A stretch of DNA of 64,000 nucleotides from Roseateles_B sp041913905 (GTDB taxonomy: Bacteria; Pseudomonadota; Gammaproteobacteria; Burkholderiales; Burkholderiaceae_C): assembly GCA_041913905.1 (NCBI GenBank), contig JAYSEK010000025.1, positions 1 through 64,000 of the forward strand. The letters are read 5' to 3'. The first letter of the stretch is position 1. Every line of letters begins with the position of its first letter. Shown in pieces: positions 1 to 10,100 of this stretch. The notes below the pieces were generated by a model. That model made no database searches and was not told the origin of the DNA. It saw nothing but the letters and a program-made list of their open reading frames with translations. Made by a program: the position numbers and the translations under genes.

Positions 1-44
1 CGACGGGACTTGCACCCGTAGGAGTGCGCCCATGCTGGGCGCAC
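1..44 (-). mobile_element. 5' end of a group II intron (IIC-like), truncated by window edge
   Basis: Read on the minus strand from 44 down to 1, the sequence opens with GTGCGCCCAGCATGGGCGCA and continues to GGGTGCAAGTCCCG. This is the conserved 5' start of bacterial group II introns (GUGYGCCC...GGGUGNRAGUCCC, as in the Oceanobacillus IIC intron, recalled from memory). The first stem is visible as GTGCGCCC pairing with GGGCGCAC. It begins three bases after the T-run of the M4 peptidase terminator, which is the preferred insertion context of class C introns. The rest of the intron, including any reverse transcriptase, lies outside the window, so whether it is complete or a fragment cannot be seen. 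Confidence 0.72.
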
Positions 45-47
45 CGC

Positions 48-76
48 AAAAAAACGCCGGGCATGCGCCCGGCGTT
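48..76 (-). terminator. Rho-independent terminator of the M4 peptidase gene
   Basis: On the minus strand an arm AACGCCGGGC pairs across a short loop with GCCCGGCGTT and runs directly into seven T residues (48-54). It lies 29 bp beyond the peptidase stop codon. The group II intron start follows immediately. Confidence 0.85.
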
Positions 77-104
77 CCTCATTCCGCACTGGGTTCGCTA
101 GCGA

Positions 105-1928
105 TCAGTACGTGGCCTTCAGGCTGGTACCGCTCACGGTGGCGTAAGCGTTGACCAGGATGTAGTACGTGCCAGCAGCCGGCGAGGTGAAGGTGATGGT
201 CTCGGTGTTGGTGCTGCCGTCCGACTTCTTGGTGTAGGACGTGGTGGTGGGCGCCGAGCCCATCTTGGCGTAGATGTCGCCGTCACCCGTGCCACCCGAC
301 AGCTTGATCGTCAGGCTGGCCTTGCCGGCCGGAACCGCGATGCTGTAGAGCTTGGAAGCACCGGTGGCCAGGCTGATGCCGGTCACCGCCACACCGTTGG
401 TCAGCGGCGTGGCCGTGGTGCCGCCCGAGCAGCTCACGCCCACGGCGCTGAAGGCTGCCGTCACGTCAGCGGTGGTGTAGCCACGGCTGGTGGCGGCCTT
501 CTCGACACCGCAAGCGCCGGCGTTGAAGGTGCTGTTGGCCGTCCAGTACAGGCGGTTGGCGTCGGCGAACACCTCGAAGGCCTTGCGGGTGTTCCAGCCT
601 GCCTTGGTGGCGAGCAGGTAGAAGGCCTTGTTGTACACGCCCGAGCTGTAGTGCACGTCCATGCTGCTGGTGAACTTGCTGGCGTGATCGATGGAGCGGC
701 CGTCCTTGGTGGGATTGTCCATGTAGCGCAGCGCGCCCGACGCCTTGAAGATGTCGTAGCCGACCATCCAGTCGTTGCGACCCTTCATGTAGTACTCGGC
801 GGCCTCGCCGGCCATGTCGGAGAAGGCCTCGTTCATGCCGCCGGACATGCCGGAGTAGACCAGGCCAGAGTTCTGCTCGGTGAAGCCGTGGCTGACTTCA
901 TGCGAGGCCACGTCCAGCGAGACCAGCGGGTAGAAGGTCGAGGCGCCGTCACCGAAGTGCATCGCCGAGCCGTCCCAGAAGGCGTTCTCGTAAGCGTTGC
1001 CGTAATGCACCTTCATCACCAGCTGTTGCGTCAGCGGACGCACGCCCAGCCAGTCGTTGTACATGTTGAAGATCACGTTGCCGAAGTAGTGGGCATCGTT
1101 CAGCGGCGAGTAGGCGCCGTTGATGGTCTTCACCGTGTTGCGGGGGCAGGTGAAGCTGAAGGCCGTGGTGCCGGAGGTCCCGCCGTTCAGATTGACCGTC
1201 TTCACATTGGTGCTGTTCATCGTGCAGGTGCTACCGCTCTGCGCAACGTCCAGATAGCCGTAGGTGGTCCCGTACTCATACATGCCGGTCTTCTGGTTGC
1301 CGCCGGGGCCGGTGGCATTGGCATGATGGATACCTTCCCACTTCTGCAGCACTTCGCCCGTGTTGGCATCCACCAGGAAGTTGGGGCGCTCGGGCTTGCC
1401 GACGGCATGCCCTGTCACGAAGTTGACGTGGTAGACGAGACGGGCCTTGCCATGGTCGTCCAGCTTGACATACAGCTTGGCCTGGTCATTCTCGGTGCGA
1501 TTTGCAGCGGCACTGGCCTTGGTGATGGACAGCACGGCAGCTTGGCTCAGGGTCGGGCGGCCATGGGCCAGGTCGTCGGTGATGCCGCGAATGCGTGCGC
1601 CGGAGAAGCTGCTGGTGGCTCCGTCGTTGTGCTCGACGATGGCCTCGCCCCAGACGGGCACGCCCTGGAACAGCTGCTGGTGACGGGTCACCACGCGGCC
1701 GCTGGCGTAGGTCTTGCTGGCAACAGGCGCCAGTTCGCCGGCAGCCAGACCCAGTGCGGCGGCGGCGTTGGACTGGCCATTGCTGCTGCCCGTCGTCAGC
1801 GCGTTGCGAGCGCCATTGCTGACCTGCAGGTCCAGCTCTTCACGGTTGGCTGCCAGGGCTTGCACAGCCAAGGTGACGGCGGCCAGGGCAAAGGCGCTCT
1901 TCAGCGCGGTCTTCATTTGCTTGCTCAT
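105..1928 (-). CDS. Secreted M4-family (thermolysin-like) zinc metallopeptidase with PPC domain
   Basis: A neutral metallopeptidase of about 607 residues, secreted and probably self-processed. The chosen ATG at 1928 opens a Sec signal peptide (MSKQMKTALKSAFALAAV, cleavage near ALA); the reading frame extends upstream but only with non-protein-like sequence. Next come an FTP/PepSY propeptide and the M4 catalytic domain, with zinc motif HEVSH, the downstream third-ligand motif GGMNEAFSD, and the active-site region DVHYSSGVYNKAF. The last ~100 residues form a PPC beta-sandwich domain (GDGDIYAK, GTYYILVNAY) typical of secreted bacterial proteases. Transcribed alone and closed by its own terminator. 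All catalytic residues appear intact, so extracellular protein degradation for nutrition is the likely role. Confidence 0.93.
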   Translation of the reverse strand: MSKQMKTALKSAFALAAVTLAVQALAANREELDLQVSNGARNALTTGSSNGQSNAAAALGLAAGELAPVASKTYASGRVVTRHQQLFQGVPVWGEAIVEHNDGATSSFSGARIRGITDDLAHGRPTLSQAAVLSITKASAAANRTENDQAKLYVKLDDHGKARLVYHVNFVTGHAVGKPERPNFLVDANTGEVLQKWEGIHHANATGPGGNQKTGMYEYGTTYGYLDVAQSGSTCTMNSTNVKTVNLNGGTSGTTAFSFTCPRNTVKTINGAYSPLNDAHYFGNVIFNMYNDWLGVRPLTQQLVMKVHYGNAYENAFWDGSAMHFGDGASTFYPLVSLDVASHEVSHGFTEQNSGLVYSGMSGGMNEAFSDMAGEAAEYYMKGRNDWMVGYDIFKASGALRYMDNPTKDGRSIDHASKFTSSMDVHYSSGVYNKAFYLLATKAGWNTRKAFEVFADANRLYWTANSTFNAGACGVEKAATSRGYTTADVTAAFSAVGVSCSGGTTATPLTNGVAVTGISLATGASKLYSIAVPAGKASLTIKLSGGTGDGDIYAKMGSAPTTTSYTKKSDGSTNTETITFTSPAAGTYYILVNAYATVSGTSLKATY

Positions 1929-2409
1929 CTTGCTCTTTCTTTGTGTGTTGGCAGGGGTGGTCCCCCACTTCATCCAGTCTGGCCTGATGGGGCCATGGAC
2001 CGGTCCTCGTCGACATGAGCGTCCGGGTGGCGACGCCCAGCCTTGCCGACAAGTCCGGAAGGCGTGCCATCGACCAGGGATGGCTCGCATCCGGGCGCCT
2101 GTCGGCGCCCTTGCCTCACATCGACCGCCATACCTCCAACAGCCGTGCCTAGCAGGTGGGAGCGGATGCTAGCCAGCGCCATTTGGCCGCCCACCTGTCA
2201 AATCTGACATCCATATTTCCCCCGCTTGCTGCACGGACATCGAAGCGTCAATCGCACAAACGGGCGACAAACGACCAAAGAGGGCGTGAATCGCCAAAGA
2301 TCACCGCCTTTGCGTTGGCAGGCCGCGCCAGGTCTGCGCCAGCCCATGCACCAAGCAGGACGGACTGAGGCAAGATGCAGGTCTCCTCAGCCTTCCGGCC
2401 CAGCGCGTC
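1929..2409. other. Intergenic region, divergent promoters
   Basis: About 480 bp between the leftward peptidase gene and the rightward histidine kinase gene. The stretch near 2200-2290 is somewhat less GC-rich and probably holds one or both promoters, but no clear -35/-10 pair, operator or RNA structure could be assigned by eye. No convincing small gene was seen. Confidence 0.5.
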
Positions 2410-5274
2410 ATGCCCGGAGAAGTCGCTTCCCTGTACGACACAGACGATGCACTGCAGCCCTGGTACGCCCATGGCGTCTTGCAAGTGCTTCCGACTGAAA
2501 CCTCCGCTTGCATCCAGCTGGCGTGGCAGTTGCGGGAGCGAGACAGCCGGCATGCCAATGAGTGTCTTGCCGTCGCCACGAGGGAAAGCGAGCGGAGCGG
2601 GAAAGCCCTGAGCCCGCATGAGCAGGCCTATGCGCGCTTGACCCAGGTCGACCTGCTGCGGCTGAAGGCCGAGCTTCAGCAGGCCTCGGACCTGCTGGAC
2701 AGCACGCCCTTCGACACCGCTGGCGACCTGCTGCTGGCGGCCGACATCGCCGGCATGCGCGCGGCGATCACAGCCAACACCGGGGCCTTCGCCGAGCGGG
2801 ACCGGGCCCTGGCCCAGGCCTGCGAACTGGCCCGCGAAGGCGGCGACGGCGATCGCGCGCTGTACTACCGGGCGCTGCTGCTTCGCTACCAGATCATGCG
2901 TGGCGACGACCCTGGGGAGGCCGCCTGGATGCCGCCGCCCGGCCTGGCGGAGCATGCGCCCTATGCCCGCGCCGCCGTGCACCAGCTGCTCGCCTCGCGG
3001 GCCTTCAAGAGCAGCGATTACGCCGGCGCCATCCGTGAGTACATCCTCTGCCACCAGCTGGCCCTCGCCTGCGGACAGCTGCACATGGCCATCATTGCCG
3101 CCAGCAATATCGGCAATGCCTTCACCAGTCTCAACGACCACGAGGCCGCGCTGGAGTGGGTGCAAAGAGGGCTGGACCTCGCCCAACCCACGGCATGGCC
3201 CAGCGCCATCGGCAGCTGCCAGATGCAGGTGGGCGAGGCCTTGCGCCACCTGGGCCGGCTGGACCTGGCCCAGCAGCGCTTCGACGAGGCGCTGAAGACG
3301 CTGGAGCCGCTCAAGGGCTCGCGCAATTACGCCGTCGCCCTGCGCTACCAGGCCGAGCTGGCCCTGGACCAGAAGCAGTACCAGCTGGCACTGACGCGCC
3401 TGGACGCCCTGGCGCTGCGCGTCCAGCGTTCCGAGGCCCGGGACCAGTCCATGGACATCCGGCGCAGCCGCGCGCTGGCGCTGATGCAGCTCGGGCGGCT
3501 GGACGAAGCGCAGGAGGTAGCGCAGTCCTGCCTGGACGATGCCTTGCGCGGCCATGTCGGCGACTTGCAGATTGCCTCGCACATGGCGCTGGCACAGATC
3601 GCCAGGCAGCGCCATCAGCAGACCAGCGGGCATGAACATCTGGAGCAGGCGGCCCGGCATCTTGCGCAGGCCCTGCAGGCGGCGGACGCGATCCAGCACT
3701 ACACGCCGCCGATCGAGCTGCTGCAGCTGCTGGCAGACACCAATGCGGCCCTGGGCCGCTACGAGCCCGCCTACCAGGCTGCGCAGCAGGCCGCCAGGCT
3801 GCGCGAGCGCCTGCATGGCCAGGACGTCACCAGCCGCATGCTGGCCATGCAGCTGCGCTACATGACAGAAAGCGAGCGCGCCGAGTCGGCGCATCACCGC
3901 GCGCTGGCACGGGCCGAGGCCCAGCGGGCCGAGCTGGCGCAGCAAACCAGCAGCACCCTGGCCCGGCTGGGCGCCATCGGCCAGGAAATCACGACCAAGC
4001 TGGACGCGCCGGCCGTCTTCGACGTGCTGGAGCGCCATGTCAGCGCCCTGCTGGATGCCCGCAGCTTCGCGGTGTACCTGATCGATGCGGACGGGCTCAC
4101 CATGAGCTCGGTCTTCGACGTCGAACACGGCCAGCGCCTGCCGCCGCACCGCATCCGGCTCGATGCCGAGGAAAGCAATGCCGCGCGGGCCCAGCGCGAA
4201 CGGCGCGAGCTGCTGGTGGCGTTGGCGCCCGACGGTTCCGACCCCAGCCAGGTGCCCGGCACCATGCGCACCCTGAGCGCCTTGTTCGCGCCCCTGACCG
4301 TCGGCGATCGCGTGCTGGGTGTGATGACCATCCAGTCGCCCCTGCAATACGCCTACGGCGAAATGGAGCGGCTGGTCTTCCGCACGCTCAGCGCCTACAC
4401 CGCCATCGCGCTGGACAATGCCCGCGCCTACGCCGACCTCGGCAATGTGCAGAAGCAGCTGGCCGCCCAGGAGAAGCTGGCGGCGCTGGGCGCCCTGGTG
4501 GCTGGCGTGGCGCATGAGCTCAACACCCCCATCGGCAATTCGCTGCTCATGGCGGGTACGCTGCAGATCAAGACCGACGAAATCGAATCGGCCATGAGCG
4601 CCAACACCTTGCGACGCAGCAACCTCATCCGCTACCTGGACGAGGCGCGCCAGGCCGCGCAGCTGATCCATCGCGGGCTGCAGACGGCGGCCGGCCTGGT
4701 GGCCAGCTTCAAGCAGGTGGCCGTGGACCGCACCAGCGAGCAGCGGCGCGTCTTCGACCTGGCGCAGACGGTGAACGACATCGTCGCCACCATGATGGGC
4801 TCGGTGCGCAAGGCGGGTCACCGTGTGGAGATCGACATCCCGCCGGGCCTGGAGCTCGACGCCTACCCGGGGCCGCTGGGCCAGGTGCTCAGCAACCTGA
4901 TCAACAACGCCCTGCTGCATGCCTTCGAGAACAGTTCGCGCGAGGGCCTGATGCACATCCGCGCACGCGCCACCGATCCCGGTTGGCTGGAGCTGGAATT
5001 CGCAGACGACGGCCAGGGCATCGCGCCCGAGCTGCTGCACCGCGTCTTCGAGCCCTTCTTCACCACCAAGCTGGGCCGTGGCGGCACGGGGCTGGGCCTG
5101 TCCATCAGTTACAACATCGTCGAGCAGCTCTTCGGCGGGCGCATGCGCGTGCAGAGCAGCCTGGGGCAGGGCACGCGCTTCATCCTGGATCTGCCCCGGC
5201 AGGCCCCGCAGCGCCAGCACGACGGCGAAGCGCCGCTGCACCTCACAGCCGAGGCCGGGCCTACGGGACAATAG
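2410..5274 (+). CDS. TPR-GAF sensor histidine kinase
   Basis: A 954-residue sensor kinase without an obvious signal peptide or membrane segment. Residues ~50-500 are alpha-helical TPR-like repeats of the type found in cytosolic sensor kinases and diguanylate cyclases. A coiled linker (AEAQRAELAQQTSS) leads to a GAF domain at ~515-670. The H-box GVAHELNTPIGNS carries the phosphorylatable His at about residue 702. An HATPase_c domain follows, with N-box LINNALLHAF, G1 DDGQGI, F-box FEPFFTTK and G2 GGTGLGLS, all intact. The H-box type with a Thr-Pro after Asn resembles the ELNTPIG group of hybrid-like kinases. No response regulator lies beside it, so it is an orphan kinase. The downstream ylqF gene starts 36 bp later and may be cotranscribed. 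Confidence 0.9.
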   Translation: MPGEVASLYDTDDALQPWYAHGVLQVLPTETSACIQLAWQLRERDSRHANECLAVATRESERSGKALSPHEQAYARLTQVDLLRLKAELQQASDLLDSTPFDTAGDLLLAADIAGMRAAITANTGAFAERDRALAQACELAREGGDGDRALYYRALLLRYQIMRGDDPGEAAWMPPPGLAEHAPYARAAVHQLLASRAFKSSDYAGAIREYILCHQLALACGQLHMAIIAASNIGNAFTSLNDHEAALEWVQRGLDLAQPTAWPSAIGSCQMQVGEALRHLGRLDLAQQRFDEALKTLEPLKGSRNYAVALRYQAELALDQKQYQLALTRLDALALRVQRSEARDQSMDIRRSRALALMQLGRLDEAQEVAQSCLDDALRGHVGDLQIASHMALAQIARQRHQQTSGHEHLEQAARHLAQALQAADAIQHYTPPIELLQLLADTNAALGRYEPAYQAAQQAARLRERLHGQDVTSRMLAMQLRYMTESERAESAHHRALARAEAQRAELAQQTSSTLARLGAIGQEITTKLDAPAVFDVLERHVSALLDARSFAVYLIDADGLTMSSVFDVEHGQRLPPHRIRLDAEESNAARAQRERRELLVALAPDGSDPSQVPGTMRTLSALFAPLTVGDRVLGVMTIQSPLQYAYGEMERLVFRTLSAYTAIALDNARAYADLGNVQKQLAAQEKLAALGALVAGVAHELNTPIGNSLLMAGTLQIKTDEIESAMSANTLRRSNLIRYLDEARQAAQLIHRGLQTAAGLVASFKQVAVDRTSEQRRVFDLAQTVNDIVATMMGSVRKAGHRVEIDIPPGLELDAYPGPLGQVLSNLINNALLHAFENSSREGLMHIRARATDPGWLELEFADDGQGIAPELLHRVFEPFFTTKLGRGGTGLGLSISYNIVEQLFGGRMRVQSSLGQGTRFILDLPRQAPQRQHDGEAPLHLTAEAGPTGQ

Positions 5275-5310
5275 CGCCCCAGTATCTCGACACAGGAAAG
5301 AAGTTCCAGC

Positions 5311-6270
5311 ATGGCCATCCAGTGGTTCCCGGGTCATATGCACGCGACCCGAAAGGCAATCAAGGAGCGCATGAAGCAAGGCATCGACGTGGTCATCGAG
5401 CTCGTCGATGCCCGCCTGCCCGGCTCCAGCGCCAATCCCTTGCTCGCCTCGCTGACAGGCCGCAAGCCCAGCCTCAAGCTGCTCAACAAGCAGGACCTCG
5501 CCGACCCGGTCCGCACCCAGCTCTGGCTGGACCACTACAACGCCCAGCCCGGCACCCGCGCGCTGCCGCTGGATGCGGGCAACAAGGCCCCGGCCAAGGC
5601 CCTGGTGGCGGCCTGCCGCGAGCTGGCCCCGCAGCGCGGCGGCATGGACAAACCGCTGCGCATCCTGATCTGTGGCATCCCCAACGTCGGCAAGTCCACG
5701 CTGATCAACACACTGGTGGGCAAGAAGTCCGCCAAGACCGGCGATGAGCCCGGCATCACCAAGGTCGAGCAGAAGATCGTGCTGGCGCAGGACGCCTACC
5801 TCTTCGATACGCCCGGCATGCTCTGGCCGCGCATCAACATCCCCGAGAGCGGCTACAACCTCGCGGCCAGCGGCGCCGTCGGGCGCAACGCCCTGGACGA
5901 AGAGGAGGTGGCACTGGAGCTGCTGGACTACCTGCGCGTCCATTACGCCCCGCTGCTGCAGGCCCGCTACAAGCTGGACGGCGCCCTCGACCAGCTCAAG
6001 GACGATCAGCTGCTGGAGGCCATCGGCCGCAAGCGTGGCGCCATGCTGGGCGGCGGGCGCGTGAACATGCAGAAGGCGGCCGAGATCCTGATGTATGAAT
6101 TCCGCCAGGGCGTGCTGGGCCGCATCAGCCTGGAGACGCCGGAGGAGTTCAAGGCCTGGGCCGCCGCGGCGGCCATCGCCGACGCCGAGCGCGAACGCCT
6201 GGCGCAGGAAAAGCGCGAGCAACGCAAGGGGCGGTCCAGCCGCGACAGCTGGGACGCCGCCGAGGAATGA
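5311..6270 (+). CDS. ylqF: Ribosome biogenesis GTPase YlqF (RbgA family)
   Basis: A 319-residue circularly permuted GTPase that assists late assembly of the large ribosomal subunit. The permuted order is visible: G4 (NKQD, in LLNKQDLAD) comes first, then G1 (GIPNVGKST), then a G2-like Thr in GDEPGITK, then G3 (DTPG). The N-terminal AIQWFPGHM is the family signature. The C-terminal helical RNA-binding region is followed by a charged tail (EREREL.../KREQRKG type). An ACAGGAAAG ribosome-binding site lies upstream of the ATG. Its last codons overlap the start of the next gene by 4 bp, so the two are translationally coupled. Confidence 0.95.
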   Translation: MAIQWFPGHMHATRKAIKERMKQGIDVVIELVDARLPGSSANPLLASLTGRKPSLKLLNKQDLADPVRTQLWLDHYNAQPGTRALPLDAGNKAPAKALVAACRELAPQRGGMDKPLRILICGIPNVGKSTLINTLVGKKSAKTGDEPGITKVEQKIVLAQDAYLFDTPGMLWPRINIPESGYNLAASGAVGRNALDEEEVALELLDYLRVHYAPLLQARYKLDGALDQLKDDQLLEAIGRKRGAMLGGGRVNMQKAAEILMYEFRQGVLGRISLETPEEFKAWAAAAAIADAERERLAQEKREQRKGRSSRDSWDAAEE

Positions 6271-7031
6271 ACAGCACACGACGCTCTCTTTGCCTGGCCG
6301 GCCTGGGCATGACGCTGCAGATGCCCGACGCCACCGCGCAGGACGAGCGTCCGCTGCTGCTGCTCTACCGGGACAAGCCGCCCTACTCGTACACCGAAGA
6401 CCGGCTGCCCAAAGGGCTGCTGATCGAGCAGTCCCGCGCCGTGTTCGCCGCCGCCGGCCTCGCGATCCACATGGAAGAGGCGCCGCTCAAGCGCATCCAG
6501 CTGGAACTGCAGGCCAATGAGCGCCCGGTGTGTTCGCCCGGCTGGTACCGGCTGCCGGAGCGGGAGCTGTACGCCCGCTTCAGCCTGCCCATGTCGCAGG
6601 ATCTGCCGCACGTGGTGCTGGTCGGGCCGCGCTCGGCCGATGCAGTGCGCGCGCACCGCAGCCTCGCGAGCCTGCTGTCCGACGGCCAGCTGCGCATGGC
6701 GGTGGTCGATGGCATCTCCTACGGCAGCGAACTCGACGGCTTCATCAAGCGCCAGGCTCCCGCGCCGCTGCGCGCCACGGTGACGCCGGTGCAGCTGACC
6801 CGCATGCTCGCCGCGGGTCGCGCGGACTATATGTTCATGGACCGCGAGGACTACCTCTGGTTGAACCGTCAGGGCGAGGTGAGCAAGCAGCTCGGCGCGC
6901 TCAGCTTTCCCGACATGCCCGCCGGTCTGCAGCGCCACATGATGTGCAGCAAGAAGACGCCGGACGCCGTGATGCAGGCCATCGACGCGGCGATCCGCTC
7001 GCTGGGCATGCCCAAGCCCATCTCGCCCTGA
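6267..7031 (+). CDS. Periplasmic substrate-binding protein (solute-binding family 3-like)
   Basis: A 254-residue protein that starts inside the ylqF stop region (ATGA overlap). The N-terminus (RRSLCLAGLGMTLQM...ATAQ) is a plausible signal peptide. The body shows the fold of family 3 extracellular solute-binding proteins: RDKPPYSYTED and PKGLLIEQSRAVFAAAG in lobe 1, then a second lobe with ADYMFMDREDY. Similar proteins lacking a cognate ABC transporter are common in betaproteobacteria and may sense or bind amino acids or polar compounds. No permease or ATPase lies next to it, so the substrate is unknown. The coupling to ylqF seems positional rather than functional. Confidence 0.75.
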   Translation: MNSTRRSLCLAGLGMTLQMPDATAQDERPLLLLYRDKPPYSYTEDRLPKGLLIEQSRAVFAAAGLAIHMEEAPLKRIQLELQANERPVCSPGWYRLPERELYARFSLPMSQDLPHVVLVGPRSADAVRAHRSLASLLSDGQLRMAVVDGISYGSELDGFIKRQAPAPLRATVTPVQLTRMLAAGRADYMFMDREDYLWLNRQGEVSKQLGALSFPDMPAGLQRHMMCSKKTPDAVMQAIDAAIRSLGMPKPISP

Positions 7032-7075
7032 GACGGCTGCGCACGCCTTGGCAGCGTGGCGCGCAGAGCCATTGA

Positions 7076-7110
7076 AAAAGGCCGCGCCCCCTTGCGGATG
7101 GCGCGGCCTT
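7076..7110 (-). terminator. Rho-independent terminator of the TonB receptor gene
   Basis: Minus-strand stem AAGGCCGCGCC pairs with GGCGCGGCCTT over a 12-base loop and is followed by TTTT. It sits 40 bp past the receptor stop codon and between converging genes; it may also slow transcription arriving from the left. Confidence 0.8.
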
Positions 7111-7150
7111 GCAGTGCTGAAGCGGCCGGCAGCTCTGCCGGCCCTTGCGA

Positions 7151-10100
7151 TCAGAACTCGTAGCGGGCGGTCAGGTTCATGCCCCACTGAGCCAGGCGGG
7201 TGCGGCCGGCGGAGTCCGTCGGCGCCACCAGCGGGTCCGGCGTGGACACGGCATAGACCATCTTGCCGTCCGGCGTGATGCCGGCGAAGTTCACGAAGCT
7301 GCGGGTCGACGGGAAGGCCGCCTCGGAGATCTGGCCCCAACGACGGTTCAGCAGATTGCCGACATTCATGATGTCCAGCGTGATCACGCCCTTGCCGCCG
7401 CGGGTGAAGCCGCGCACTTCCTGCGACAGGCGCAGGTCGAAGTTGTTGACCCAGGGAGCGAAGGCCGAGTTGCGACCCACCACGCCGCCCTTGGCATTGC
7501 GCAGCGCCTTGTCGCCATTGACCACGTCCCAGAAGGCCGCTTCGGCCGCAGCGCCGGAGGCTGCCACGGTCTGACCCGGCAGACGGAACAGCACCTCACC
7601 CGAGCCCGGGGCCTTGGGGATGTACATCAGGTCGTTGCGGGCGCGGCCATCGCCGTTCATGTCGTTGCGGTAGACCCAGCTGTAGGGCTTGCCGGCACGG
7701 CCTTCATAGAACACGCCCAGCGTGGTCTTGTAGTTGTCGATGAAGGCCTTGCTGAAGTTGACGGCGGCGCTGATGCGGTCGCGGATCAGGTACTGCGAGT
7801 TGGCCGCGACGTTTTCATTGGGATTGAAGTTCGCGCGGTTGTTCCAGCTCGAGCTCGACACCGAGGAGGCCAGCGGGCTGACTTCCGTCGCGGCCGTGCG
7901 GGTGTAGGCCAGCGACCAGCGCAGGTTGCTGTTCACGCGCTGCGAGAGCTGGAAGGTCAGCGTGTCACCGTCGCCCTTGTTGGTCGATGCGGCGAGCAGC
8001 ACGTTGTTGAAGGCTGCGTTGGACAGGGCCTTCGAGCGCAGGCCGCAGGCCGAGTTGAACGAGTCCGTGCCCGCGTTCCAGCAAGCCTCGCTGCGGCCGG
8101 CGGCGTTGTAGTACATCTCGCGGCCATCGGGTGCGTAGGCCGTCACCGTGCCCAGGTTCAGATGCTGGTAGTACAGGCCCTGCTTGACCTTGGTGTGCAG
8201 CCATTCCACGCCGGCCTCCAGGCCGAACCAGGGCAGCTGACCGTCCCAGGCCAGGTTCATCTTCCAGACGGAGGGCTGCGAGAGGCCCTTCTCGACGAAG
8301 TCGACGTTGGCCTGCGGCGTGCCGGTCAGTGCCGGCTGGTGGTCGCCGTCCGGGCTGAAGCGCAGATCCTTGGGGCAAGGCGCGTTCGAGCCACCGCAGT
8401 TGAAGACGGCTGTCGCACCCACGTTCTGGTAGGGATTGGTCAGCCACACATTGGCCGCTGCGCCCTGGAACAGGCCCACGCCACCGCGGATCTGCGACTT
8501 GCGCTGGTCCACCGCGTCCAGCTGGTAGTTGAAGCCCACGCGCGGCTGGACCAGCTTCTGGCCGTCGACATTGACGGTGTTGTCCATGCCGAAGCCACCG
8601 GTCTGACGGGTGTTGGTGGCGGCATTGCCCGGCACCAGCGGCTTGGCGGCATCGGCGTTGGCCACCGGATGATCATCGGTCTTCACCGCGTCCACGCGAA
8701 CGCCGGCGGTGATGTTCAGCTTCTTGTTGACCTTCCAGGTGTCCTGCAGGAAGAAGCCGACGTTGGTCAGCGTCCAATTGGCCACCGAGTCCTCCAGCTT
8801 CTTGCCGGGGAAGGGCAGCTGGACCGAGTAGGCGGTCGGGATGCCGTTGCGAAGCATGGTCACCGGATCAGTCGCCGTGCCCGGTGCGCCGCTGCCAGAG
8901 AAGGTGTAGTTGCCGCGGGTGTCCTGCAGGAAGACGTTGAAGATCTCGTTGCGAGACAGGTCCGCACCGCCCTTGATTTCGTGGTCGCCCACGAACAGGT
9001 TGCCGGCGAAGTAGCCGTCCAGCGTCTTGGTCTTGAGGTTGTTGGTGTGGCGGCTGCGCTCCGTACCCAGGTTCAGCGTGCGGCTGCCGCCATTGGTCCA
9101 AACGACGCCGATCGAAGGCAGGTTGGTGTCGCTCAGCGTCGCCTTTTCGTAGTCGCGGTTCGAGATCTTCAGCTCGGTCGAGAAGTCTTCCGTCCAGTCG
9201 CTGAACACCTGGGCCACCACCGTCTCGATGGTCTTGCGCTCGCGGTACCAGTACGAGCTCAGGGACAGCTGGTTGGTGCCGAAACCGGTCAGCGTCGGCT
9301 CGTTCTGCTCGGTCTTGGTGTAGCGCACGTTGGCGCGGTGCTTCTCGCTGATGTTCCAGTCCAGCTTGAGCAGGACGTCCTTGACGCTCAGCTCGAAGCC
9401 GCTGGTGTTGCTCAGGCTGCCGGCGTCCACCTTGTAGACGTCCTGCATGATCTTCTGCACCTCGGCGATCTGCGCCTGGGTGATGTTCACCGCGGTCGCG
9501 TTCGTCGAGCCGGCCGGGCCAAAGGGCGGCGAAGGAATGGTGTTGTGCTGCTCTTCATAGGCCGTGAAGAAGAACAGCTTGTCCTTGATGATGGGGCCGC
9601 CCAGCGTGAAGCCGTACAGCCGCTCCTTGAAGGGGGTCAGGCGGGTGAAGGTATCGGTGGGCGGACGGTTCCAGCGGCGGCCGGTCAGATCCTGGTCGCG
9701 GTAGGCGTAGGTGGCCGTGCCCTTGAACGTGTTGGTCCCCGACTTGGTCACCGCGTTCACGTTGGCGCCGGTGTAGCCCTTCTGGGTCACGTCGTAGTTG
9801 GACAGGTTGATCTGCACCGAGTCGATGGCATCCATCGACACCGGCTGCTTCATCGTCGGCAGGTTGTTGGCTTCCAGGCCGAAGGTGTCGCTGATGGACA
9901 CGCCGTCAATGGTGATGGAGTTGTAGCGGTTGTTCTGGCCGGCCGCCGAGATCTCGCCGTTCTCCTTGTTGGTCTGCGCGATGCGGGGGTCCAGGCGCGC
10001 ATAGTCCTGCAGATTGCGCTGCATGGAGAACTGCGTGGCCAGATCCTGGCCGGTCAGGTTGGTCCCCGAGCCCATGGTGGCCGAGTTGATCTTGGTGCTG

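Noticed and set aside
2248..6279. Very long antisense open frame (about 1,340 codons) opposite the histidine kinase and ylqF
   Set aside because: It is open because GC-rich third positions suppress stops. The sequence has no domain and the opposite strand encodes two clear proteins. The same applies to long antisense frames at 7145-10855 and 36699-41633.
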